Origin: DATGZH01 sp035297265 | GTDB taxonomy: Bacteria > Actinomycetota > Acidimicrobiia > Acidimicrobiales > RAAP-2 | DNA length: 45,963 bases | Direction: 5' to 3' | Assembly (NCBI GenBank): GCA_035297265.1 | Contig: DATGZH010000011.1 | Span: forward strand, 1 to 45,963 | In this document: piece by piece, positions 24,719 to 32,241 of the stretch | Numbering within the stretch: the first letter of the stretch is position 1 | Layout: each line of letters opens with the position of its first letter | The notes under the pieces: generated by a model | Seen by the model: the letters and a program-made list of their open reading frames with translations, nothing else | The model's database searches: none | Told to the model about the DNA's origin: nothing | Made by a program: the position numbers and the translations under genes

Positions 24719-25783
24719 TCACACGACGAGCCCGCGACCGGCGACGAGCGGGAGGTCGAGGGCGGTCACGAGGCCCGGCGGCGCGGCCACCACCGCCGGC
24801 ACCGCGTTCACGAGGCGCATGGCCGTGGCCTTGAGCCCGGCGGTGTTGTGGTCGCCGTCGGTGCCGAGGAGCTGCACGTCCACCGTGTAGTTGGGCTCGC
24901 CGGTGACGACCACCCGGTAGCAGCCGGCCCCGGCCGGCTGGGGCCAGTCGGGGGCGAGGTCGTCGTCGAGGCGGGTGACGTGCTCCAGCACCACGAGGGC
25001 CCGCCCGTCGCGCTTGCCCCGCACCTCGAAGTGGAGACCCGCCGCCGTGCCGGCGGCCACCGGGCCGGCGGGGAGCTCGAGGTCCCGCACGGCCGGGACC
25101 CGCTCGTACCACTCCTCGACCTCGTCGAGCTCGACGCCGAGGCCGGCGGCGATCTGGCGCACGACGCTGCCCCAGGCCGTCGTGAGCACGCCCGGCTGGA
25201 GCAGGAACGGCACGTCGTCGAGCGGCTGGCCGAAGCCCATGATGCCGAAGAGGACCATCGCCTGGTTGTAGGTGTTGTAGTTGAGGATCTCGAGGCAGCG
25301 CACCTCTTCGATGCGCTCGCTGATGCCGGTGACGGCCAGCGGCAGTACGTCGTTGGCGAAGCCCGGGTCGATCCCGTTCACGAAGATCGAGACCCCGCCG
25401 TCGAGCGCCGCCTGGTGCACCGGCGCCGCCAGGTCGTCGACCACCCCGTAGGGGTACTGGAGGAAGACCGGCCCCGACGCCACCACGTTGCAGCCCGCCC
25501 GGAGGAAGCGCTCGAGGTCGGCCAGGGCCTCGAAGAGCCGGTCGTCGGCCATGGCGGTGCAGACGATGCAGTCGGGGACGAGCTCCAAGAGCCCGGCGGC
25601 GTCGTCGGTGGCCGTCACCCCGAGCTCGCGCCCGAGGCCGGCCAGCTCGCCGGCGTCCCGCCCGACCTTGTCGGGGTTCGAGACGAAGAGCCCGACCAGT
25701 TCGAGGTCCGGTCGGGCGTCGATGCCGGCGATGGCGTGGCGCCCGACGTTCCCGGTGCTCCATTCGACGACGCGGAGCGTCAT
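24719..25783 (-). CDS. DapB-like NAD(P)H-dependent dehydrogenase (amine dehydrogenase family)
   Basis: A 354-residue protein with an N-terminal Rossmann domain of the dihydrodipicolinate-reductase type (VVEWSTGNVGRHAIAGI, 5-21) and a long C-terminal domain (NYNTYNQAMVLFGIMGFG). It is longer than true DapB and lacks its signature, resembling 2,4-diaminopentanoate-dehydrogenase-like proteins common in actinobacteria. An oxidoreductase on a hydrophobic amine or acyl substrate is possible, but function is unassigned. ATG at 25783 with AGGAG about eight bases upstream. It probably forms an operon with the SDR gene 40 bp upstream on the same strand. Confidence 0.8.
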   Translation of the reverse strand: MTLRVVEWSTGNVGRHAIAGIDARPDLELVGLFVSNPDKVGRDAGELAGLGRELGVTATDDAAGLLELVPDCIVCTAMADDRLFEALADLERFLRAGCNVVASGPVFLQYPYGVVDDLAAPVHQAALDGGVSIFVNGIDPGFANDVLPLAVTGISERIEEVRCLEILNYNTYNQAMVLFGIMGFGQPLDDVPFLLQPGVLTTAWGSVVRQIAAGLGVELDEVEEWYERVPAVRDLELPAGPVAAGTAAGLHFEVRGKRDGRALVVLEHVTRLDDDLAPDWPQPAGAGCYRVVVTGEPNYTVDVQLLGTDGDHNTAGLKATAMRLVNAVPAVVAAPPGLVTALDLPLVAGRGLVV

Positions 25784-25823
25784 GGGTGGTCTCCTCTCGT
25801 GAGGGCCGGCGACATCCGGTCGG

Positions 25824-26612
25824 TCACAGGTCGGGCAGACCGAAGTCGAGGGTCGGGGCGTCGGTCCCGCCGTCGGCCTCGAGGACCTTGCCCGTGACGA
25901 ACGAGCTGGCCGGCGAGGCGAGGTAGAGGACGGCGGCCGCGATCTCCTCGGGGTCGGCGATGCGCCGGAGCGGGGTGGCCGCCTCCATCTCGGCCCGGAG
26001 TGCGTCGTCGGTGAGGACGATGTCGAGGGCCGAGGTGGCTGTGGACCCCACGGCCACCGCGTTGACCCGCACCCGCGGCGCGAGGTCCCTGGCCGCCAGG
26101 TGTGTGTAGTGGAGCAGCGCCGCCTTGACCGTGCCGTAGGCGAGGAAGCCGCGACCAGCCATCCGGCCCATCGCCGAGGCGATGTTGACGATGGCGCCGC
26201 CGTCGCCGGCCAGCATGTGGGGCACCGCGGCGAGGTTGAGGGCGTGGGCCGTGGTGACGTTGAACCGGAAGGCGTCCTCCAGGAACTTGGGGGACGTGTC
26301 GAAGAACGGCAGGGGCATGGCCCCGCCGAGGTTGTTCACGACCACGTCGAGCCGGCCGAAGGCGTCGACCGCCGTCGTGGCCAGCGAGGCGATGATGTCG
26401 AGCTTCGAGAGGTCGCCCGAGACGGTGACGGCCCGCCGGCCGAGCGCCCCGACCTGCTCGGCCACCTCGGCCAGCTGGGACTCGGTGCGCGCCGCGATGA
26501 CCACGTCCGCCCCGGCCTCGGCGAGGGCGAGGGCGCTCGCCGCCCCGATGCCCCGCCCGGCCCCGGTGACGACGGCCGCCCGGCCGTTCAGCGAGAAGCG
26601 CTCGAGGACCAC
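25824..26612 (-). CDS. Short-chain dehydrogenase/reductase (SDR)
   Basis: A 262-residue classical SDR. The cofactor motif TGAGRGIG (16-23) and the basic residue in VVIAARTES favour NADP(H). NNLGG (about 93-97) replaces the usual NNAG, the catalytic serine is in NIASAMG, and the YxxxK pair is YGTVK. The C-terminal SFVTGKVLEADGGT is typical. Many sterol, fatty-acid and acetoin reductases share this form; the substrate is unknown. GTG start at 26612. It is followed on the same strand by the DapB-like gene and preceded by an NTF2-like gene, a set consistent with lipid or sterol metabolism. Confidence 0.9.
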   Translation of the reverse strand: MVLERFSLNGRAAVVTGAGRGIGAASALALAEAGADVVIAARTESQLAEVAEQVGALGRRAVTVSGDLSKLDIIASLATTAVDAFGRLDVVVNNLGGAMPLPFFDTSPKFLEDAFRFNVTTAHALNLAAVPHMLAGDGGAIVNIASAMGRMAGRGFLAYGTVKAALLHYTHLAARDLAPRVRVNAVAVGSTATSALDIVLTDDALRAEMEAATPLRRIADPEEIAAAVLYLASPASSFVTGKVLEADGGTDAPTLDFGLPDL

Positions 26613-26672
26613 GGCGCGGGGGGGTGATGGCAGGGCATCGCCGGGGGACTGTAGCCAATGACGATGTCGGGG

Positions 26673-27119
26673 TCAGCCGAGATCGATGCGGAGGTGGTGC
26701 CCGAGGTCGCCGACGAGGTCGACGAGCATGTGGAGGGCCACGATGCGCCAGGCCCCGTCGACGCGCTCGAAGCGGTGGCGGTAACGCCCGGCGATGATCG
26801 GCTGGAGGGCGAGTTCGCCCGGCACCGCCTGGAGGACCGTGAAGTACGACCGTGAGGCGGCCGTCCCTGCTTCCTCGTCGACCTCGACGATCAGGTTGGT
26901 CACGAGGTGCTTCGTGCGGGGCGTGCCGTCCTCGTAGCGGCGGGTGGTGGCGTTGTAGAGGGCGAGCACCTCGTCGCGGCCCCGCCGCACGTCGTCGTAG
27001 CCCTCGAACGTGACCTCGGCCGCGGCGAGGAGGTCGGCCACCCCCTCGAAGTCCCCGGCGTCGATGCGCTCGGCGTAGGTGGCCACGAGGTCGGCCACCG
27101 CGTCACGGCCCGCGCCCAC
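26673..27119 (-). CDS. SnoaL-like (NTF2-fold) protein
   Basis: A 148-residue cone-shaped NTF2-like protein: VADLVATYAERIDAGDFEGVADLLAAAEVTFEGYD (abbreviated), then RRGRDEVLALY, TKHLVTNLIVEVDEEAGTAASRSYF, and YRHRFERVDGAWRIVALHM. This SnoaL_4 form includes polyketide cyclases, dehydratases and ketosteroid-isomerase relatives, but most members are uncharacterised. GTG start at 27119. The last pilin-like gene ends 12 bp upstream on the same strand, so the two may share a transcript even though their functions look unrelated. Confidence 0.85.
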   Translation of the reverse strand: MGAGRDAVADLVATYAERIDAGDFEGVADLLAAAEVTFEGYDDVRRGRDEVLALYNATTRRYEDGTPRTKHLVTNLIVEVDEEAGTAASRSYFTVLQAVPGELALQPIIAGRYRHRFERVDGAWRIVALHMLVDLVGDLGHHLRIDLG

Positions 27120-27131
27120 CGTCCGCCGACC

Positions 27132-27743
27132 TCAGCTGGGCCAGGACCGGCTCCAGCCCGTAAAAGTTCCCGGGAGGAGGTCGGGGAATTGGGCCCCGCA
27201 GGAGGCCTGTGGGCCCGCGCTCACCAGGGTGGCGCCGTAGGAGACGCCCGGCTCTGGCGTCCAGTCCGCCGGCACCGGGGCGTTCGGCGTGGGCTCCTCG
27301 TTGTCCTCGATGTCCCAGCACCGCCCGTCGGGCGACCGGCCGACAGCGAGGAGGACCCGTTCGTCCGGGCTCATGATCACGTCGACGCTGTTGGCCGGCT
27401 GCGAGGTGACCTGGCTGAACGTCACCGCGAGCTCCGGCTCGCCCTGGGCGAGCTCGCTTACCAGCAAGGCTTCTGAGTTGTACTGCTCGCCCGAGTCGAC
27501 GAACACCGTCCTCGCCGAGGCGACGGCGTTCATGAGGTTGGACTGGGTCGAGCTGTCCCCGGCACCGCCGCCGGTCCCGAAGGCCCGGGGCACGGCAAGT
27601 GCCGCCACGACGACGACGACCACGCCGACGCCCAACAGGCGGAGGCCGAGCCCGCCCCGGGCGATTCCTTCGTCGCCCACCGGTTCGGCGCCGGGCCGTC
27701 CCTGCCGTCCGTCGTCCTCTCGGCCCGCCGAGCCCCTGCTCAC
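27132..27743 (-). CDS. Pilin-like paralogue 1, prepilin motif lost
   Basis: A 203-residue protein, the most divergent of five paralogues. It has a charged, glycine-rich cytoplasmic tail (1-34), a membrane helix LRLLGVGVVVVVVAALAVPRAF (35-56), then DSSTQSNLMNAV, which aligns with the QSDLTNAV segment after the helix in the true pilins. The globular part keeps GEPEL, DGRCWDIEDNEE with Cys142, GVSY, SCG with Cys182, and the family ending GWSxxWPS. The two cysteines probably form the pilin-type disulfide. GFTLIE and its glycine cleavage site are absent, so prepilin peptidase should not process it; it would stay as an N-in anchored protein. GTG start with GAGGGGG just upstream. Confidence 0.82.
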   Translation of the reverse strand: MSRGSAGREDDGRQGRPGAEPVGDEGIARGGLGLRLLGVGVVVVVVAALAVPRAFGTGGGAGDSSTQSNLMNAVASARTVFVDSGEQYNSEALLVSELAQGEPELAVTFSQVTSQPANSVDVIMSPDERVLLAVGRSPDGRCWDIEDNEEPTPNAPVPADWTPEPGVSYGATLVSAGPQASCGAQFPDLLPGTFTGWSRSWPS

Positions 27744-27839
27744 TGTGCCCCCCTCGAGCTACCGGCCGCCCAGGCTATCCGGGGTTCGCCGCACGGTCGT
27801 CGGCCTCGAGGGATCACGGAGTGGGTGGGAAGGAGTCCC

Positions 27840-28448
27840 TCAACTGGGGAACGACGGTCCCCAGCCCACGGTGCTCCCGCCCGTCGTCAGATAGGCGTCC
27901 CCGTAGCCGCAGCCGCCGGTCACCTGGACGCCCGGTCGCGTGCCGTCGTAGGAGAGCCCGTGGGCCGACGTCGCCTTGGGGTACCCGTCGGTGGTGCCGT
28001 AGAAGGGCTCTTCGTTGTCCTCGATGTACCAGCAACGGTCGTCCGTCGACTCGTCACCCACGATGACGATGTAGCCGTCGGGGCTGACGGCCAACGAGAC
28101 GCTGTGCGGCGGGCCGTCGGTCGTCACGAGCCAACTGGTCACCGAGAGCTCTGCCTCCGCCTCGTCGATCTGCGAGAGGATCGACAGCCCCCGCGGGAAG
28201 GCACCCTGGTCGACGAAGATGGTGCGGAGCGATGCCACCGCGTTGACCAGGTCCGACTGGGCCGAGCTGTCCGCCCCGCTCCCGCCGGTGCCGAAGGCCC
28301 GGGGCACGGCGAGCGCCGCCCCGACCACGACCACCGCCCCGACGGCAAGGAGGCGGACGCCGAGGCGGGCCCGGCTCGTCCCCTCGGTGGCCGGACCGAT
28401 GGGGTGGTCGTGGCGGTCGGTCCCCCGACCGGCCCGGCCTCCGCTCAT
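27840..28448 (-). CDS. Pilin-like paralogue 2, prepilin motif lost
   Basis: A 202-residue member of the same family. A tail (1-31) leads to the membrane helix VRLLAVGAVVVVGAALAVPRAF (31-52), then GSGADSSAQSDLVNAV, DDRCWYIEDNEE with Cys139, HGLSY, GCGYGDAY with Cys180, and the ending GWGPSFPS. The ATG at 28448 (MSGG) is chosen over one at 28532 because it gives the same length and the same MS start as its neighbours. A 57-bp stretch of the juxtamembrane region is identical to paralogue 3. The protein is expected at the outer face of the membrane, uncleaved. Confidence 0.83.
   Translation of the reverse strand: MSGGRAGRGTDRHDHPIGPATEGTSRARLGVRLLAVGAVVVVGAALAVPRAFGTGGSGADSSAQSDLVNAVASLRTIFVDQGAFPRGLSILSQIDEAEAELSVTSWLVTTDGPPHSVSLAVSPDGYIVIVGDESTDDRCWYIEDNEEPFYGTTDGYPKATSAHGLSYDGTRPGVQVTGGCGYGDAYLTTGGSTVGWGPSFPS
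28248..28304 (-). repeat. 57-bp identical segment shared with 28947-29003
   Basis: The coding segment for the end of the membrane helix and the start of the QSDL helix is identical over 57 bases between paralogues 2 and 3, whereas their globular domains differ at many positions. This suggests recent gene conversion or strong purifying selection on this stretch. Confidence 0.85.
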
Positions 28449-28544
28449 CGCGCCACCCCGAGGTCGAGGCGGCCCGGGCTTAGCGCCGCCATCGCCGGCC
28501 GGTTCCCGCCGCCGAGGGCCGCCTGAGGGCATGAGGTCTGCCGG

Positions 28545-29144
28545 TCAGCTGGGGAAGGACGGTCCCCAACCGACGATGTGGTTGCCGTTGAGGTAGTTGT
28601 CGGCGTAGCCGCAGGACCCGGTGGCTTGGTAGCCCTGGACCGTGGCGTTGTAGGAGAGGCCGTGAACCGCGCTGGCGAGCGGGAGGCCGCCGGTGGTGAG
28701 CGTGGACTCCTCGTTGTCCTCGGCGTACCAGCAGCGGTCGTCGGTCGATTTGTCGGCGACGACGATGATCGACCCGTCGGGGCTCACCGCCAACGAGACG
28801 TTGTGCGGCGTGGCGTTGGACTGCACGAGGCTTGCCGTCAGCGTGAGCTCGGGCTCGCCCTCGTCGACGGCCGAGATGGCCCACGGCGTGCTCGGGTACA
28901 TGCCGTGGTCGATGAAGAGGGTCCGGAACGAGGCCAGGGCGTTCATCAGGTCCGACTGGGCCGAGCTGTCCGCCCCGCTCCCGCCGGTGCCGAAGGCCCG
29001 GGGGACGGCGAGGGCCGCTAGCACCAGGACGACCGCGCCGACCACGAGCAGCCGAGGTGCCAGGTGACGGCGGGCCGGGAACACCCCTGGCCGCCGCTCC
29101 TGCCGGGCCGTCGGCGGCGACTCGCCCCCCTCGCGCTCGCTCAT
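28545..29144 (-). CDS. Pilin-like paralogue 3, prepilin motif lost
   Basis: A 199-residue member. The cytoplasmic tail 1-30 (MSEREGGESPP...) leads to the membrane helix RLLVVGAVVLVLAALAVPRAF (31-51), then SGADSSAQSDLMNALASF, GEPELTLTASL, DGSIIVVADKSTDDRCWYAEDNEE with Cys138, HGLSYN, SCGYADNY with Cys178, and the ending GWGPSFPS. It is the degenerate copy closest to the true pilins: GSIIVVADKSTDDRCWYAE aligns with GNMVVVADESADARCWYAE of paralogue 5. No GFTLIE motif. ATG at 29144. Confidence 0.85.
   Translation of the reverse strand: MSEREGGESPPTARQERRPGVFPARRHLAPRLLVVGAVVLVLAALAVPRAFGTGGSGADSSAQSDLMNALASFRTLFIDHGMYPSTPWAISAVDEGEPELTLTASLVQSNATPHNVSLAVSPDGSIIVVADKSTDDRCWYAEDNEESTLTTGGLPLASAVHGLSYNATVQGYQATGSCGYADNYLNGNHIVGWGPSFPS
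28947..29003 (-). repeat. 57-bp identical segment shared with 28248-28304
   Basis: Partner of the identical stretch in paralogue 2. It covers the codons from the helix end (PRAFG) to QSDL. Confidence 0.85.
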
Positions 29145-29216
29145 TGCTGGACCACCCTCATCGGTCTCGACCCGCCCCAGCCTACCGAGGTCGGTCGCGG
29201 GCCACCGGGGTCCGGC

Positions 29217-29837
29217 TCAGGTCGGGTACGTGGGTCCCCAGCCGGAGAAGGTGGCGGACGGGTTGGGCCCGCTGCTCACGTAGGCGTCGGCGGAGCCGCA
29301 CGCGGTGATGCCGCTCAGACCTTTGGGGGTGCCGGCGTAGCTCACCCCCTGGTTCAACGTGGCGAAGGGGGGCAGGGGGTTGGCCGGGATGTGGGCGGCC
29401 TCCTCGTTCACCTCGGCGTACCAGCACCGCCCGTCGGCTGACATGGACGCCAGCATGACGACGTTGTGGTCCAGGCTCACGGAGAAGGAGATCTGGTGGG
29501 CTGGCGAGGTGTTGACCGTGTTGGTGGCGACGAACGTCAATTCGGGCTCCGAGCCGGCGAGCTCGCTGGCGAGCGAGGCGCCGAACGGGAAGTTGGCGTT
29601 GTTGGCGAAGATGGCCTTCAAGGCGATCACCGCGTTCGTGACGTCGGACTGGGACGAGCGGTCCTGGGCCCCCGACCGGACGCCGAGGAAGGTCGGGACG
29701 GCGATGGCCATGAGGATGGCCATGATGAGCAGCACCACCATCAGCTCGATCAGGGTGAAGCCGGCCTCGCCCCCCTCGTCTCGACCGTCCGCCACCGCCG
29801 CTGCGCCGGGGCGCGCGACGGGCACGCCGTCGCCCAC
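29217..29837 (-). CDS. Type IV pilin-like prepilin, paralogue 4
   Basis: A 206-residue prepilin. It has a 26-residue hydrophilic leader ending in Gly26, then FTLIELMVVLLIMAILMAIAVPTF with Glu at mature position 5, the full class III/type IVa signature. It then has the family segments RSSQSDVTNAV, GSEPEL, DGRCWYAEVNEE (Cys138), GVSYAGT, TACGSADAY (Cys180) and the ending GWGPTYPT. It should be cleaved and methylated by a PilD-type peptidase and polymerised by a pilus motor. No pilB, pilC, pilD or pilM-Q gene is in the window. The GTG at 29837 follows GGAGGGG in a leader shared with paralogue 5. Confidence 0.9.
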   Translation of the reverse strand: MGDGVPVARPGAAAVADGRDEGGEAGFTLIELMVVLLIMAILMAIAVPTFLGVRSGAQDRSSQSDVTNAVIALKAIFANNANFPFGASLASELAGSEPELTFVATNTVNTSPAHQISFSVSLDHNVVMLASMSADGRCWYAEVNEEAAHIPANPLPPFATLNQGVSYAGTPKGLSGITACGSADAYVSSGPNPSATFSGWGPTYPT

Positions 29838-29847
29838 GTCCTCCTGC

Positions 29848-29877
29848 CCCCTCCGTCCCCCCGGGGCCCCTCACCCC
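29848..29877 (-). promoter_or_regulatory. Conserved pilin leader element, copy 1
   Basis: On the minus strand this reads GGGGTGAGGGGCCCCGG-N4-ACGGAGGGG and ends ten bases before the paralogue 4 start. All 26 non-N positions are identical to copy 2 at 32117-32146. It contains the self-complementary octamer GGGGCCCC and the Shine-Dalgarno GGAGGGG, so a fold could affect ribosome access. It is absent upstream of the three degenerate paralogues. Confidence 0.6.
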
Positions 29878-29948
29878 GAAGCGTGACCCGAGCGTAGCGC
29901 CAGGTCGGATCGATGGGAGAGCAGATCAGCGGCCTGTTTGCGTCAAAT

Positions 29949-31439
29949 TCACCTAGTACCAATGAGCGCTTTGCGTTGGTGCTCGGCCATCAGGCCGAGG
30001 GCGTCGGTCGGCGGGTGGGCGAGGTGCGCCCCGGCCGGCGGTGGCGGGGTGGGCACGGCCGAGCAGATCGGGTGGAAGTCCGAGAGGTGGGCCGAGCCGG
30101 CCGGCAGGGGGCCGGTGAAGGGGTTGCGGGGCCGGGCGAGGGTCGGGGGCTCGGCGAAGGGCGGACGCCTGGCCCTGAAGTCGAAGTAGTCGAGGAGGTT
30201 GTGGGCGTTGGCATCCCGGTAGGTCAGGGCGGGCAGGTTCCACTTGGTCTCGACCAGCTTCAGGATCGAGGTGTGCTCGGCCACCTGGTGGGAGACGTAG
30301 TCCCGCCTCGACCAGGGCGAGACCATGGCGAAGGGCACCCGGAAGCCCGTCATGTCGTAGCTCCCGGGCTGGTCGGGGGGCACGGTGATCGCCGGGGGCA
30401 CGTTGTCGGGCGGGATGGCCGGTTGGGGCGGCACATGGTCGTACCAGCCGCCGTGCTCGTCGTAGGTCCAGATGAGCGCGGTCTTGTCCCACGCCGGTGA
30501 GTGCAGGACGGCCTCGATCATGGTCGCCGCGTAGGCCTCGCCGATCGAGATGTCGCCGCCCTCCTCCGAGAGGTTGGTGTAGGGGTCGATCATCGAGAAC
30601 GCCGGGAGGTTCCCCGAGGCCGCGTCGGCGAGGAACTGCTCGAAGTGCACGACCTTGCCGTTGTGCTGGTTGCGTTGGTAGACGGGCAGGAACAGGGCGC
30701 AGCTCGGCGCGTCGGGGTAGTAGTTCTTCCAGCTGATCCCGTGGGCGTCGAGCCGGTCGAAGATGGTCCCGTTGGGCGGCTCCCCCGTGATGCCCGTGCC
30801 GTTGGTGGCCACGTTGCCGAGCGCCGTCGCGCCCATGAGGAACCGCCGGTTCGGGAAGGTCTGGGCCATCACCGAGCAGAAGTAGCGGTCCCCGATCGGG
30901 AACTGGCTGGCGAGGGAGTAGTAGAAGGGCAGGTCCTCGCCGGTCCAGTAGCCCATGGTGGCCGGGCCGCAGGCCTTGACGAACCCCATGTTGGTCCCGT
31001 GGTCCCAGCTCACGTGGGAGGCGTCCCACGACTGGGAGACACCCGAGTCGGCGTAGCCGCACGTGTTGGGGTTGTGGAACGAGCGGACGTAGCCGCCGGA
31101 CGGGTCGGGGTTGAAGTTGACCGGCCGGCCCCCGGGTCCGGGGGTGAGGCCGTCGCCCCGGCCGAGCATGCCGAGGTGGTCGTCGAAGGAGTGGTTCTCC
31201 ATCATGAGCACGACGATGTGCTCGATCTGCGGCAGCGTGTCGGTCCCGGCCGGGAGGGCCGGGTGGGGGAGGGTGTCGGGCGGGAGGACGGCGCCGCCCG
31301 GGCCGGCCCCGAGGGCCTTCGTCGACGCCGCGCCGGCCGGGAACTGACCGGCGACCGACGCCACACCGGCCGCCGTCCCGGCGGCGAGCGCGGCACGGAG
31401 CACGTCGCGTCGGTGGAAGCGTCGGTCCCCTCCGGCCAC
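29949..31439 (-). CDS. Tat-exported phospholipase C / phosphoesterase family protein
   Basis: A 496-residue exported enzyme of the bacterial phospholipase C/acid phosphatase (AcpA) family. The N-terminal Tat signal is RRFHRRDVLRAALAAG followed by a hydrophobic stretch ending near PAGA. The family opening IEHIVVLMMENHSFDDHLGML (abbreviated) carries metal-binding Glu/Asn, and TYDEHGGWYDHVPP carries the second metal cluster. The enzyme would hydrolyse phosphodiesters or phosphomonoesters, often phospholipids, outside the membrane. It lies between two prepilin genes, on their strand, 45 bp after the upstream one. GTG start at 31439; it lacks an obvious ribosome site, so coupled translation is possible. 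Confidence 0.9.
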   Translation of the reverse strand: MAGGDRRFHRRDVLRAALAAGTAAGVASVAGQFPAGAASTKALGAGPGGAVLPPDTLPHPALPAGTDTLPQIEHIVVLMMENHSFDDHLGMLGRGDGLTPGPGGRPVNFNPDPSGGYVRSFHNPNTCGYADSGVSQSWDASHVSWDHGTNMGFVKACGPATMGYWTGEDLPFYYSLASQFPIGDRYFCSVMAQTFPNRRFLMGATALGNVATNGTGITGEPPNGTIFDRLDAHGISWKNYYPDAPSCALFLPVYQRNQHNGKVVHFEQFLADAASGNLPAFSMIDPYTNLSEEGGDISIGEAYAATMIEAVLHSPAWDKTALIWTYDEHGGWYDHVPPQPAIPPDNVPPAITVPPDQPGSYDMTGFRVPFAMVSPWSRRDYVSHQVAEHTSILKLVETKWNLPALTYRDANAHNLLDYFDFRARRPPFAEPPTLARPRNPFTGPLPAGSAHLSDFHPICSAVPTPPPPAGAHLAHPPTDALGLMAEHQRKALIGTR

Positions 31440-31484
31440 GGCCGCCGACCCTACCTGTCGGGACGAGGGCCGTCGGGTGCGCCG

Positions 31485-32108
31485 TCAGCTGGGGTAGGTC
31501 GCGCCCCAGCCCGAGAAGATGCTCGTGGGGCCGGGACCGGTCCTGATGTAGTTGTCCTGCACCCCGCACAAGCTCACACCCGCGAGGCCCTTCTGCGTGC
31601 CGGCGTACGACACGCCGAGCGCGGTCGTGGCGTAGAAGGGGGCAGCCGGGAGCGGCGGTGTGATCAGCTCCTCGTTGACCTCGGCGTACCAGCACCGAGC
31701 GTCGGCCGACTCGTCGGCCACCACCACCATGTTCCCGTCGATGCTGATCTGGATGGAGATGGCGTGGGCGGGCGAGGTGGTGACGGTGTTGACCGCGACG
31801 AAGTTCAGCTCGGGCTCGGAACCCTGCAGCTCGGCGACCAGGCTCGGGTTGGTGGCGAACTTCCCGTCGGTCACGAAGAGGGCCTTCAGACCGATGACGG
31901 CGTTCGTGAGGTCCGACTGGGCCGAGCGGTCCTCTGCCCCCGACCGCACGCCGAGGAAGGTCGGGATGGCGATGGCCATGAGGATGGCCATGATGAGGAG
32001 CACCACCATGAGCTCGATCAGCGTGAAGCCGCTGTCGGCCCCCTCCTCGAGCCCATCGTCGGTCTCGCCCGACGATGGGCGCCGCGCGTCGAGCGCGCCC
32101 CTCCGCAC
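31485..32108 (-). CDS. Type IV pilin-like prepilin, paralogue 5
   Basis: A 207-residue prepilin. The 27-residue leader ends in glycine, followed by FTLIELMVVLLIMAILMAIAIPTF with Glu5, then RSAQSDLTNAV, GSEPELNFVAVNTV, DARCWYAEVNEE, GVSYAGT, SLCGVQDNY and the ending GWGATYPS. It is close to paralogue 4, with nearly identical DNA over the N-terminal helix. The open frame extends to 32294, but the GTG at 32108 has GGAGGGG eight bases upstream and gives the length of its paralogues. It is first in the row of five and probably drives or opens the cluster. Confidence 0.9.
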   Translation of the reverse strand: MRRGALDARRPSSGETDDGLEEGADSGFTLIELMVVLLIMAILMAIAIPTFLGVRSGAEDRSAQSDLTNAVIGLKALFVTDGKFATNPSLVAELQGSEPELNFVAVNTVTTSPAHAISIQISIDGNMVVVADESADARCWYAEVNEELITPPLPAAPFYATTALGVSYAGTQKGLAGVSLCGVQDNYIRTGPGPTSIFSGWGATYPS

Positions 32109-32116
32109 CAGCTGTT

Positions 32117-32146
32117 CCCCTCCGTCTGTCCGGGGCCCCTCACCCC
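32117..32146 (-). promoter_or_regulatory. Conserved pilin leader element, copy 2
   Basis: Same element as at 29848-29877, ending eight bases before the paralogue 5 start. A further inverted repeat (GGCCGT...ACGGCC around 32167-32183) lies upstream of it. Confidence 0.6.
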
Positions 32147-32241
32147 GGCACTCGGACGCCGCCCGGCCGTTCCCCGACGGCCGGCGCCCGACCCCAGGGT
32201 ATCGACGGCCTTGGGCTGTTGGGGTGCGGGCCGGCGCCGCC

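Noticed and set aside
29900..29948. GACGCAAAC near a pilin gene, reminiscent of a c-di-GMP-I riboswitch
   Set aside because: Only one short half-motif is present; the second conserved arm and the tetraloop receptor are not found, so the fold cannot be supported even though a diguanylate cyclase is in the window.
27132..32108. A complete type IV pilus or type II secretion locus
   Set aside because: Only pilin-like subunits are present; no assembly ATPase, platform protein, peptidase or secretin-type gene occurs in the window.
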